The position numbers were made by a program, and so were the translations under genes. A model generated the notes under the pieces. The model ran no database searches. It saw only the letters and a program-made list of their open reading frames with translations, and had not been told where the DNA came from. Source: an uncultured Bacteroidales bacterium (GTDB taxonomy: Bacteria > Bacteroidota > Bacteroidia > Bacteroidales > P3). Taken from it: a stretch of 42,539 bases of DNA. This document shows positions 1-8,300 of the stretch, in pieces; position 1 is the stretch's first letter, and each line of letters starts with the position of its first letter. The stretch is taken from the NCBI GenBank assembly GCA_947165255.1, contig CAMUZR010000022.1, forward strand, positions 1-42,539, given 5' to 3'.

Positions 1-136
1 ATCACCGCACTACGTACGGTGTTATTCATATCTCACCCCGATGGGGTGATTAATACGGGACGCATCTGTTTGCCTCAGATAATCACCGCACTACGTACGG
101 TGTTATTCATATCTCACCCCGATGGGGTGATTAATA
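1..136. repeat. Two direct copies of a 55-bp palindromic intergenic repeat
   Basis: Positions 1-55 and 82-136 are identical direct copies separated by a 26-bp spacer (56-81), giving an 81-bp period. Each copy holds two short dyads: CACCG/CGGTG around a central CACTACGTA, and CACCCC-GAT-GGGGTG. The first copy starts at the window edge, so the array may continue upstream. The repeat is open in one frame and can be mistaken for a small protein, but it has no gene-like features. It lies immediately upstream of the symporter promoter. Confidence 0.85.
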
Positions 137-140
137 GAAG

Positions 141-171
141 TTTCCTATATTGTGTTTTTTTAGTATTTTTG
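141..171 (+). promoter_or_regulatory. Bacteroidota-type promoter of the symporter gene
   Basis: A TATTTTTG at 164-171 matches the -7 consensus TAnnTTTG. TTTC at 141-144, 19 bp upstream, is a one-mismatch -33 element. The ATG at 222 lies about 50 bp downstream, preceded by an A-rich leader. Confidence 0.55.
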
Positions 172-221
172 CATTTTCTTTCTTGTGGAAAGGTCGCATT
201 GACAATAAAAAAACGATAGAT

Positions 222-1703
222 ATGGACGACATGATTACTTTTCTGAACGACTGCGTGTGGAGCTGGCCCTTGGTGGGGCTATGCCTGGCGGCAGCGATTT
301 ATTTTTCGGTGGGGACGAGATTTGTGCAGGTGCGCCACCTGGGTGAGATGGTGCGGCTGCTGTTCCATAACGACAAGAATAAGAAGGAGGGCATTTCGTC
401 GTTCCAGGCCTTTGCGCTGGCGCTCTCTGGCCGTGTGGGAACGGGAAATATCGTGGGGGTGGCGCTAGCGATAGGTTATGGCGGGCCGGGAGCGATAGTG
501 TGGATGTGGATAATAGCTTTTTTGGGAGCCGGGACGGCATACGCCGAGGCGACGTTGGCCCAGATTTATAAGCAGCGGCGGGGCGAGCAGCTGCGGGGCG
601 GCCCAGCCTACTATATTGAGAAAGGCCTGAGGTGCAAGTGGCTGGCGGTGCTGTTTGCAGCCATAACGGTAGCGGTGTGCTCGATGTGCTTGCCGCCGAT
701 TCACAGCAACAGTATAGCCATGTCGTTCAGCAACACGTTTGAGATAACGCCATGGGTGATAGGGCTGTGCGTGGCAGGGCTAATAGCGCTGGTGGTGATT
801 GGCGGGGTGAAACGTATCTCGCACGTGGCGGAGGTAGTGACACCGTTCATGGCCATTGGGTACATCGTGTTGTCGCTGGTGGTGCTGGCGGTGAATGCCG
901 AGGCGGTGCCGGGGGCTTTTAGAGACATGGTCAGCAGCGCCTTTGGAGCGCACGAGGCATTGGGCGGCATTATGGGCGCGGCCATTGCATGGGGCGTGAA
1001 GCGAGGCATTTACAGCAATGAGGCGGGACAGGGCACGGCACCCATCGTGGCGGCGGCGGCCAAGGTGGACCACCCGGTGAAGCAGGGGCTGGTGCAGGGG
1101 TTTTCGGTGTATGTGGACACGCTGCTGGTGTGCACGGCGACGGCCATTATGCTGTTGGCGACAAAATGTTACAACGTGATTGACACGACCACGGGGAGTT
1201 ACCTGGTAGAGTCGCCGGTGGCGGCACTGGGCGCCCCGGGGGTAGAATATACGATTGCGGCGCTGAGCACCCTGCTGGGACAGGGCTGGGGCGGGATAGT
1301 GATTAGTATTACGCTGTTTTTCTTTGCCTTTACGACGGTGATGGCATACTATTATTATGCCGAGACGAATTTGGTGTACCTGTTCAGCAAGTTCAAGATG
1401 GGCACCAGTCCCGAAGGCCAGAAGGGCGAGCGGTTGCTGATATATGTGCTGAGAGTGGTGTTTGTGGGCGCGGTGCTTTTTGGCAGTCTGAAGGAAGCCA
1501 GCACGATATGGAGCCTGGGCGACATGGGTGTGGGGGTGATGGCCTGGATTAACATCGTGGCCATACTGCTGCTTTCGGGAAAGACGTTCAGAATACTGCG
1601 CGACTATGAGCGGCAGAAACGCGACGGGGTGAAGAACCCCCGGTTCGACCCCAAGAAGTTGGGCATTGAGGGAGCCGATTACTGGGAGGACGAGAAGCAC
1701 TGA
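222..1703 (+). CDS. Sodium:alanine/glycine symporter (AGCS family)
   Basis: Inner-membrane secondary transporter expected to import alanine or glycine with Na+. The 493-aa product has many hydrophobic segments and the AGCS signature near the N-terminus (GRVGTGNIVGVALAIGYGGP), followed by a GGPAYYIEKGL segment and a C-terminal SLGDMGVGVMAWIN stretch. Length matches the family (about 450-550). The reading frame is open further upstream, but ATG 222 is preferred because it follows the promoter at 141-171 and an A-rich leader; the upstream extension would begin inside the promoter. The gene stands alone. Its codons end mostly in G, unlike the C-ending codons of most genes in the window. Exact substrate is inferred from the family. 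Confidence 0.93.
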   Translation: MDDMITFLNDCVWSWPLVGLCLAAAIYFSVGTRFVQVRHLGEMVRLLFHNDKNKKEGISSFQAFALALSGRVGTGNIVGVALAIGYGGPGAIVWMWIIAFLGAGTAYAEATLAQIYKQRRGEQLRGGPAYYIEKGLRCKWLAVLFAAITVAVCSMCLPPIHSNSIAMSFSNTFEITPWVIGLCVAGLIALVVIGGVKRISHVAEVVTPFMAIGYIVLSLVVLAVNAEAVPGAFRDMVSSAFGAHEALGGIMGAAIAWGVKRGIYSNEAGQGTAPIVAAAAKVDHPVKQGLVQGFSVYVDTLLVCTATAIMLLATKCYNVIDTTTGSYLVESPVAALGAPGVEYTIAALSTLLGQGWGGIVISITLFFFAFTTVMAYYYYAETNLVYLFSKFKMGTSPEGQKGERLLIYVLRVVFVGAVLFGSLKEASTIWSLGDMGVGVMAWINIVAILLLSGKTFRILRDYERQKRDGVKNPRFDPKKLGIEGADYWEDEKH

Positions 1704-1726
1704 GAAGGAGGCGCGGCAATAAAAAA

Positions 1727-1757
1727 GTACGCAAATGGAAAAAAAAGCGTACCTTTG
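1727..1757 (+). promoter_or_regulatory. Promoter with overlapping inverted repeat
   Basis: TACCTTTG at 1750-1757 fits the -7 consensus. GTACGC at 1727-1732 and GCGTAC at 1747-1752 form a perfect 6-bp inverted repeat whose right arm overlaps the -7 element, so a bound repressor could occlude it. No clear TTTG lies at -33. The ATG of the downstream gene is at 1820. Confidence 0.45.
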
Positions 1758-1819
1758 CAAAATTATTTTAAGAACGGACATACTAAAGTACAAACGATAA
1801 CACGTAAAAACTGAACGTC

Positions 1820-3379
1820 ATGAAAAAGATTGTTTTAGCCCTGGCACTGATGATGGCAACGCTGAGCGCCACAGCCGACAATATTCTCTATTTCACTTAC
1901 AACCAAGCCGCAAGGACGGTGGCATACCTGAATAATCAGGACGAGCTGATGATATACTGCGGATATGAGGACGAGCTGCCTACGTACTGCCTCGTGAACG
2001 AGGTATGGGCCGAGCAGATAAGCACTTCGTTCTTCGAGATTTGGCTGTACGGATACGATGCCTACACGGGCGACGAGATTTTCATGCCCATCGACTTGGA
2101 ATGCATCTATCTGCTGACAAACGGACACATCTACAGCGCGGCCTCATACCTGCGCTTTAAGACGAGCCATCCGCGGCCGACGTTTGTGTGGGCGATGCCG
2201 CCCTACTACCACTTCGTGCGCGCCCCGCGGCCTGTGAAGTACTACTACACCTACCACTACGACATTCACCGTCCGGGCTGGCACTACAGCCACTACCCGC
2301 ACATTCACTACCACCCCTATTATCACCGCCATCCCAGCCACCCCGCCCCCCTGCCGCCTAAGCCTTTCATGCCCGGCAGAGAGCGTCCGGGCTACACCGA
2401 AGACGGTCACGGTGGATATACCTACACCGAGCTGCCACTGGTGGGCAACATCACCACGCCCCGCTCGGAAAGCCCCGTGAGATACAACCCTGCCAACTCG
2501 GCCGGCACCCGCATTACCAGCTCACGCGGAGAGAACACAGTGACGTCGACCGACCGCATCACGGGCACCCGCAGCACCACGGCGGCTCCCAGCGCCACCT
2601 CGACCGGCCGCAGCGCCAGCACTAACACCACGGCAGGAAGAGGCAGCAACACCACGCGCGGCACTGGCACAGCTACCGGCACTACCACCCGCGGCACTTC
2701 TACCGGCACTTCCACTGGCACTCCTTCACGCGGAACATCTACGGGCACTACCACCCGTGGCACAAGCACAGGCACGACTAACGGAACGGTTACCCGCGGC
2801 ACTTCTACCGGCACTTCCTCTAGCACTACTACCCGCAGCACCGGTTCTAGCACCGGAACTAACACTCGCGGCACGAGTTCAACTTTAGGAACGGAAACCG
2901 GCAGCAGAGGTTCCTCTACGGGCACTACCACCCGCAGCACCGGCACTAACACACGCGGCACGAGTTCGACTTTAGGAACGGAAACGCGCAGCACTAACTC
3001 CAGCACTGGAACTAACACTCGCGGCACTGGCACTACCAACGTCAATAACACTCGCAGCTCTGGCTCTAGCACTGGCACTACTACTCGCAGCTCTGGCACT
3101 ACTACCCGCAGCTCTGGCTCCAGCACTGGCACTAATACTCGCAGCACTGGCGCTACCAACGTCAGTAACACTCGCAGCACTGGATCTAACACAGGGACAG
3201 CCACCCGCAGCTCCAGCACTAGCCGCAGCACAGGCAGCACTGGACGTTCGACCGAAGCCACTTCTACCAGCACTTCGCGCAGCAATACGAACCGCGAGGG
3301 CACTGCCACCCGCAGCACCAGCGGTTCGAACAGTCGCGGCACGAGCAATTCGCGCGGCGCCTCAACCACAAGAAGATAA
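1820..3379 (+). CDS. Secreted protein with long Ser/Thr/Gly/Arg-rich repeat tail
   Basis: Function unknown. The 519-aa product starts with a clear signal peptide (MKKIVLALALMMATLSATA). About 110 residues of ordinary sequence follow (residues 20-130), then a His/Tyr/Pro-rich segment (about 135-185), then a tail from about residue 210 to the end composed almost only of G, T, S, R and N. The tail is built from units resembling RGTSTGTTT; one longer DNA segment recurs with an 87-bp (29-codon) spacing near 2871 and 2958. The lack of a lipobox suggests a periplasmic or surface protein. The basic, hydroxyl-rich tail could be a flexible stalk, a polyanion binder or a glycosylation target; all are inference. 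It has its own promoter at 1750-1757 and no obvious partner gene. Confidence 0.8.
   Translation: MKKIVLALALMMATLSATADNILYFTYNQAARTVAYLNNQDELMIYCGYEDELPTYCLVNEVWAEQISTSFFEIWLYGYDAYTGDEIFMPIDLECIYLLTNGHIYSAASYLRFKTSHPRPTFVWAMPPYYHFVRAPRPVKYYYTYHYDIHRPGWHYSHYPHIHYHPYYHRHPSHPAPLPPKPFMPGRERPGYTEDGHGGYTYTELPLVGNITTPRSESPVRYNPANSAGTRITSSRGENTVTSTDRITGTRSTTAAPSATSTGRSASTNTTAGRGSNTTRGTGTATGTTTRGTSTGTSTGTPSRGTSTGTTTRGTSTGTTNGTVTRGTSTGTSSSTTTRSTGSSTGTNTRGTSSTLGTETGSRGSSTGTTTRSTGTNTRGTSSTLGTETRSTNSSTGTNTRGTGTTNVNNTRSSGSSTGTTTRSSGTTTRSSGSSTGTNTRSTGATNVSNTRSTGSNTGTATRSSSTSRSTGSTGRSTEATSTSTSRSNTNREGTATRSTSGSNSRGTSNSRGASTTRR
2640..3360 (+). repeat. Degenerate coding tandem repeats in the Ser/Thr/Gly/Arg tail
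   Basis: The DNA is a patchwork of short units such as GGCACTACCACCCGCGGC and GGCACGAGTTC, repeated imperfectly in frame. The longest near-identical pair lies near 2866-2912 and 2953-2999. Replication slippage or recombination here would change tail length without breaking the frame. Confidence 0.7.
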
Positions 3380-3390
3380 ACTGTAAAGAT

Positions 3391-3398
3391 TATTTTTG
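3391..3398 (+). promoter_or_regulatory. -7 promoter element of the nucleoside phosphorylase operon
   Basis: TATTTTTG matches TAnnTTTG and ends 15 bp before the ATG at 3414, implying a very short leader. No good -33 match is seen. Confidence 0.45.
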
Positions 3399-3413
3399 CT
3401 AAAAATAAATATT

Positions 3414-4286
3414 ATGGCATTAGAAGCAAGCGAATTGGTATTGGCTCCCGATGGGAGCCTTTACCATATTAATCTGACAGGAGAGACCCTGGCCGACAAT
3501 GTGTTGTTGGTGGGGGACCCGGACAGAGTGAATATGTTCAAAGACATTTTCGAAAGCGTTGAACACGAGTCGCAGAACCGCGAGCTGCATGCGCTGACGG
3601 GACGCTACCATGGAGTGCGTTTTACGGCGCTAAGTACCGGCATGGGGTGCGACAATATCGACATTGTGGCCACAGAACTGGACGCTGCTGCCAACTTCGA
3701 CCTGGCCAATCGGCAACTGCTGAAACATCACCGCTCGCTGAACCTGGTGCGCATTGGCACCTGTGGGTCGCTCCAGGCCGAGGTGGGTTGCGGAAACCTG
3801 GTGGCTTCGCGCTATGCCATCGGAATGGACGGACTCATGAACTACTACCGGCACGGCGACGAGGGCTTTGAGCCTGAGATGGAGGCAGCCTTTGTCCGTC
3901 ACATGCGTCTAGACTCCCGCCTGGCGGCCCCCTACTGCGTTCGTGGCAGCGAGGAACTGCTGGCCAAAGTGGCAGACGGGATGGTGCAAGGCATTACCGT
4001 GACGGCTCCGGGCTTCTACGGACCCCAAGGAAGAAACATAAGACTGGCGCCCAGCATCGAGAACCTGAACGAACGTCTGGCAGCCTTCGAATGGGAAGGA
4101 AGCCGCGTGACGAATTTGGAGATGGAAACTTCGGCCATATACGGCTTTGCCAATGCACTAGGGCACAAGGCAATGACCGTGTGCCTAATTGTAGCCAACA
4201 GGCCGGCCGGCACATTCTTGAACGACTACCACGGTCCCATGAAGGCGGCCATTGGCCGGATTGTGGAGGCACTGAGCGAGAAATAG
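3414..4286 (+). CDS. Nucleoside phosphorylase, uridine phosphorylase-like
   Basis: Cytoplasmic enzyme expected to split a nucleoside (probably uridine) with phosphate into free base and pentose-1-phosphate for salvage. The 290-aa product carries the PNP/UDP-phosphorylase hallmarks: VGDPDRV near residue 35 (phosphate site), GTCGSLQAEV in the middle, and NLEMETSAIYGFANALG near residue 235, where the Glu-Met-Glu contacts ribose. An in-frame TTG at 3396 lies inside the -7 element, so ATG 3414 is preferred. It is first in an apparent operon with the DUF2284 gene 10 bp downstream. Substrate choice (uridine or purine nucleoside) cannot be fixed by eye. Confidence 0.88.
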   Translation: MALEASELVLAPDGSLYHINLTGETLADNVLLVGDPDRVNMFKDIFESVEHESQNRELHALTGRYHGVRFTALSTGMGCDNIDIVATELDAAANFDLANRQLLKHHRSLNLVRIGTCGSLQAEVGCGNLVASRYAIGMDGLMNYYRHGDEGFEPEMEAAFVRHMRLDSRLAAPYCVRGSEELLAKVADGMVQGITVTAPGFYGPQGRNIRLAPSIENLNERLAAFEWEGSRVTNLEMETSAIYGFANALGHKAMTVCLIVANRPAGTFLNDYHGPMKAAIGRIVEALSEK

Positions 4287-4296
4287 CCGCCAGAAT

Positions 4297-4863
4297 ATGC
4301 TGCAAAGAGACCTGAGTATCACAACCGAGCGATACACTGCAGAGATAGATGCCGCGACCTATATCCGGGAGTTCCGCCGAACCGAATACTTCATCAAGCT
4401 CTGCCAGCAGTGCGGCAACTATGGCCGCCGCTATGGCTGCCCGCCACTGGACGAGGCCACCCTGGCCAGCGTGGGGAGATACCGCCGGGTGCGCATCATA
4501 GGGGTGAAAATCACACCCCGCGACACCGCGCTGCCACTGGAGGCCGCCAACGAACTGATGGAGCCAGTGATAGCACAGCTGAACGGGGAGTTGCTAGCCA
4601 TGGAGCGTGAACTGGGAGGGATGTGCTTTGGCTTTGTCGGCAAGTGCCCCTACTGTGCCGACGCCCCCTGCGCCCGAATCGAGGGAAAACCTTGCCGCCA
4701 CCCCGAGAAGGTTCGCCCCTCGCTGGAGGCAGTGGGATTCGACATCAGCCGGACGGCCCAGGAATTGCTGGGGCTAGAAATAAAATGGGGCAGAGACGGA
4801 CGGCTACCAGAGTATCTAACCCTGGTATGCGGTATTTTCTACGAGAGAACCGTTGAAGTTTGA
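4297..4863 (+). CDS. DUF2284 predicted metal-binding protein
   Basis: The 188-aa protein resembles the DUF2284 family of Cys-rich predicted metal-binding proteins, whose reaction is unknown. Visible clusters are a CQQCGNYGRRYGCPP motif near residue 40 and CPYCADAPCARIEGKPC around residues 125-141, followed by HPEKVRPSLEAVGFD, a typical family segment. The spacing of the cysteines suggests a zinc or iron-sulfur site. It sits 10 bp after the nucleoside phosphorylase and 22 bp before a small secreted protein, so it is probably co-transcribed, but the neighbours do not suggest a shared pathway. Confidence 0.8.
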   Translation: MLQRDLSITTERYTAEIDAATYIREFRRTEYFIKLCQQCGNYGRRYGCPPLDEATLASVGRYRRVRIIGVKITPRDTALPLEAANELMEPVIAQLNGELLAMERELGGMCFGFVGKCPYCADAPCARIEGKPCRHPEKVRPSLEAVGFDISRTAQELLGLEIKWGRDGRLPEYLTLVCGIFYERTVEV

Positions 4864-4885
4864 ACACATAATAAAATGAATTAGA

Positions 4886-5341
4886 ATGAGAAAAATAGCT
4901 TTTTTAGTCTTATGCATAGCCCTAGGGCTAGCGGCGCAGGCGCAGGTGCAGGCCGACTACATTCCCGAGCAGCTGGGTCGCGACGCCCACCACATCATTC
5001 AGTCGCTTGGTGCCTTCGTAGGCAACGAGCGCGCCGAGAGCCAGGAGTTTGACATCACCTACATGCCTGCCGGTAACGAAGTGGAGGGCAATATGATAAT
5101 CAACACAGCCGACTACCGGCTCATCCTGAAGTTAGACTCGCGCTACGAAACCTGCTATGAACTTCAGATCGACATTCGGTCGCAAGAATTTCTAGACAAT
5201 TTCTATCGGCTCTTTGCCACCTACCGCACTGAAAACATGGAGGGCTACCGCCTGATGTATTTCGGCAACGATCGGCTGCACGTGACAGAAAATCCCTCGC
5301 GGTCGACAAAGTACAGGTCGTTCACCTTCACTCTAGAATAA
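4886..5341 (+). CDS. Small secreted protein of unknown function
   Basis: I do not recognise this 151-aa protein. It has a signal peptide (MRKIAFLVLCIALGLAAQAQ) with a probable signal peptidase I site after AQA or AQ; there is no lipobox. The mature part (about 130 residues) is mixed alpha/beta in appearance, with a single Cys and several aromatic residues. It lies 22 bp after the DUF2284 gene and 27 bp before the large helicase fusion, all in one direction, so it appears to be in the same operon. A periplasmic location next to a DNA helicase suggests operon coincidence rather than joint function. Confidence 0.75.
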   Translation: MRKIAFLVLCIALGLAAQAQVQADYIPEQLGRDAHHIIQSLGAFVGNERAESQEFDITYMPAGNEVEGNMIINTADYRLILKLDSRYETCYELQIDIRSQEFLDNFYRLFATYRTENMEGYRLMYFGNDRLHVTENPSRSTKYRSFTFTLE

Positions 5342-5368
5342 AAACGCGCAGCGGTTGGCAATGGCAGC

Positions 5369-8300
5369 ATGATTGTCTTTTTCGACACCGAGGTAAGTGA
5401 GAAAAGCCTCCGCGTGACCGACTTCGGGGCGGTGCGCGAGGACGGGGCGGTGCTGCACACACCCTCGCCCAAAGAATTTGAGCAATTTGTGGACGGCTGC
5501 CAGGTATTGTGCGGACACAACATCCTGCGGCACGACCTAAAGTACCTCGAGTCGATGCACCTCGAGCAGGGCCGCACTATCATAGACACCCTACCCCTTT
5601 CGCCCCTGCTTTTCCCCCAAAAGCCCTACCACCGGCTGGTGAAGGACGACAAACTGCAGAGCGACGAACTGAACAATCCGGCCAACGACGCCATGAAGGC
5701 GCGCGACCTCTTCGGCGACGAGCTGGCCGCCTGGCGCAGCCTCTCCCCCACCCTACAGTCTATCTATTACCATCTGTTGCATCGCGAACGAGCGTTCGAA
5801 GGCTTCTTTGTATATGTCAACGCCTGTTTTGCCGAGGTGGACCTACCAACCCTCATCAGGCAGCAATTCAAGGGGCGAATGTGCAACGCTGCCAACCTCT
5901 CCGCCGTGGTGAGGCAATATCCCGTGGAACTGGCCTACGCCCTAGCCGTAATAGGGGTGGACGACTTTGTCTCGATTACGCCCGCCTGGGTGATGTACAA
6001 CTACCCCAAGGTGGCCAATGTGATGAACTTTCTGCGCAACACCCCATGTGGCGAATGCGAATACTGCAGACAGCGGCTCAATGCCACCCAGGGTCTGAAA
6101 GAAATCTTTGGATTCGACTCCTTCCGCACCTTCGACGGAGTGCCCATGCAGCAGCAGGCAGTGGAGGCCGCCATCCGTGGCGAATCGCTGCTCACCATCT
6201 TCCCCACCGGCGGCGGCAAATCGCTCACCTTCCAGCTGCCGGCCCTCATGGCGGGAAGAAACTGCCACGGCCTCACGGTGGTCATCTCGCCGCTGCAATC
6301 GCTCATGAAGGACCAAGTGGACAACCTGACAGAACGGGGCATTGAACAGGCCGTCACCATCAACGGCCTGCTTGACCCCTTGGAGCGGGCCAACGCGGTG
6401 AACCAGGTTGCTTCCGGCACTGCCGACCTACTCTACATAGCCCCCGAAATGCTACGTTCGGCCACGATAAAAAAACTGCTCCTTGGCCGCAACATCGTGC
6501 GTTTTGTAATAGACGAGGCCCACTGCTTCTCGGCCTGGGGACACGACTTCCGTGTCGACTACCTATACATTGGCGACTTCATTCGTGAGCTGCAAGAGGA
6601 AAAAGCGCAAAAAATGCCCATTGCCGTCTCCTGCTTTACGGCCACCGCCAAACAAAAGGTCATAAGCGACATCGTCGACTACTTCCAACAGAAACTAGGC
6701 ATCACGCTCAAGGTCTTCGCCGCCTCAGCCGAAAGAAAGAATCTGCGCTATTCGGTCCTTCACACCGACACCCCTACCGACAAATACAACCAACTGCGTA
6801 ACCTAATCATAGGTCACCGCTGCCCCTCCATCGTGTACGTCTCGCGCACCCGCATGACAAAGGAACTCAGCTCTCATCTCCAGGCCGACGGCATACGTGC
6901 ACTTCCTTTCAACGGCAAGATGGAACCGGCCGACAAAGTGCGCAACCAAAACGCCTTTATGAACGGTGAAGCACAGGTTATCGTCGCCACCTCAGCCTTC
7001 GGCATGGGCGTAGACAAAAAAGACGTGGGGCTCGTGGTACACTACGACATCAGCGAGTCGTTGGAAAACTATGTGCAAGAGGCAGGCCGTGCTGGTCGCG
7101 ACCCTCAAATGAAAGCCGACTGTTACGTCCTTTACGGCGACAACGACCTGGACAAACATTTCATCCTTCTTAATCAGACAAAACTCAGCATCAGCGAGAT
7201 ACAGCAAGTATGGAACGCCATAAAAAAACTTACCCCAACCCTTACCCAAGTCAGCTGCTCGCCACTCGAGATAGCACGTCAGGCTGGTTGGAATGAAGAA
7301 ACCACCGACATCGACACTCGCGTGAAAGCCGCCATTGCGGCACTGGAAGAAGCAGGATTCATCCGCCGCGGAAACAACGTACCCCATGTGTTCGCCACTA
7401 GTATCTCCGTAAACACAATGGACGAGGCACGAAGGAGGCTCAGCCTCTCGCCCCTCTTCGACAGCCACAGCCGCGAAGAGGCCGTCCGCATCATACGCTC
7501 GCTCATCAGCAGCCGTGCCACCGCCGGCAGCCACGACGGTGAGGCAGAAAGCCGCATCGACTACCTGGCCGACATGCTCGGCATGACCAAGGAAAGCGTT
7601 ATCCGAAACGTCATCCTCATGCGCCAGGAAGGCCTCCTTGCCGACTCCCGCGACATGCAGGCATGGATTGCTAAAAGCACCACCGCAAAGGAATTGGAAC
7701 ACACTCTCCGGCTCGAACGACTGCTGCTCTCACAGTTCGGCCCTGAAACGTGTTCCTTCAACTACAAAGAGTTGAACGAGTTGGCCCTGAATGAAGGTAT
7801 TGCCAGCAGCACCGTCAAGAAAATCAAAATGCTCCTCTACTTCCTGTCGCTCAGAGGGTACATACGCAAGGAGGAGCACTCATTCTCCGGCAATGTAATC
7901 ATACAAAGGCAGATAGCGCTTGAAAAACTAATCGACCGTTTTGAGCATCGCACCGACATCTGCCGTTTTGTAGTGGCTCATCTCACGCGAGCCGCCAGCC
8001 TGACATCCAAAGCAGGTTCTGGAGAGAAAGCCTCAGTCAATTTCTCCATCAACGGCCTATTGGAACAATACAACCAAAGTCGCCAGCAGCTCCAGTTCGG
8101 TCAGGAAAACACCGTCAGCATCAACGATATGGAAGAAGCCCTCCTCTACCTATCGAAAAACTCTCTAATGAAGCTCGACGGCGGTTTCCTTGTGATATAT
8201 AACACCATGCAGCTCACCCGCACTGCCGAACGCCGCGCAAGATATGGGAAAGAGCAATACCGCCTGCTTGACGAGTTCTACAAACAGCGCATCCAGCAAA

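Noticed and set aside
1..136. CRISPR array
   Set aside because: Only two repeats, 55 bp long with internal palindromes and one 26-bp spacer; no cas genes in the window.
19..219. Small protein encoded by the repeat region
   Set aside because: The frame is created by the repeated DNA itself and has no protein features.
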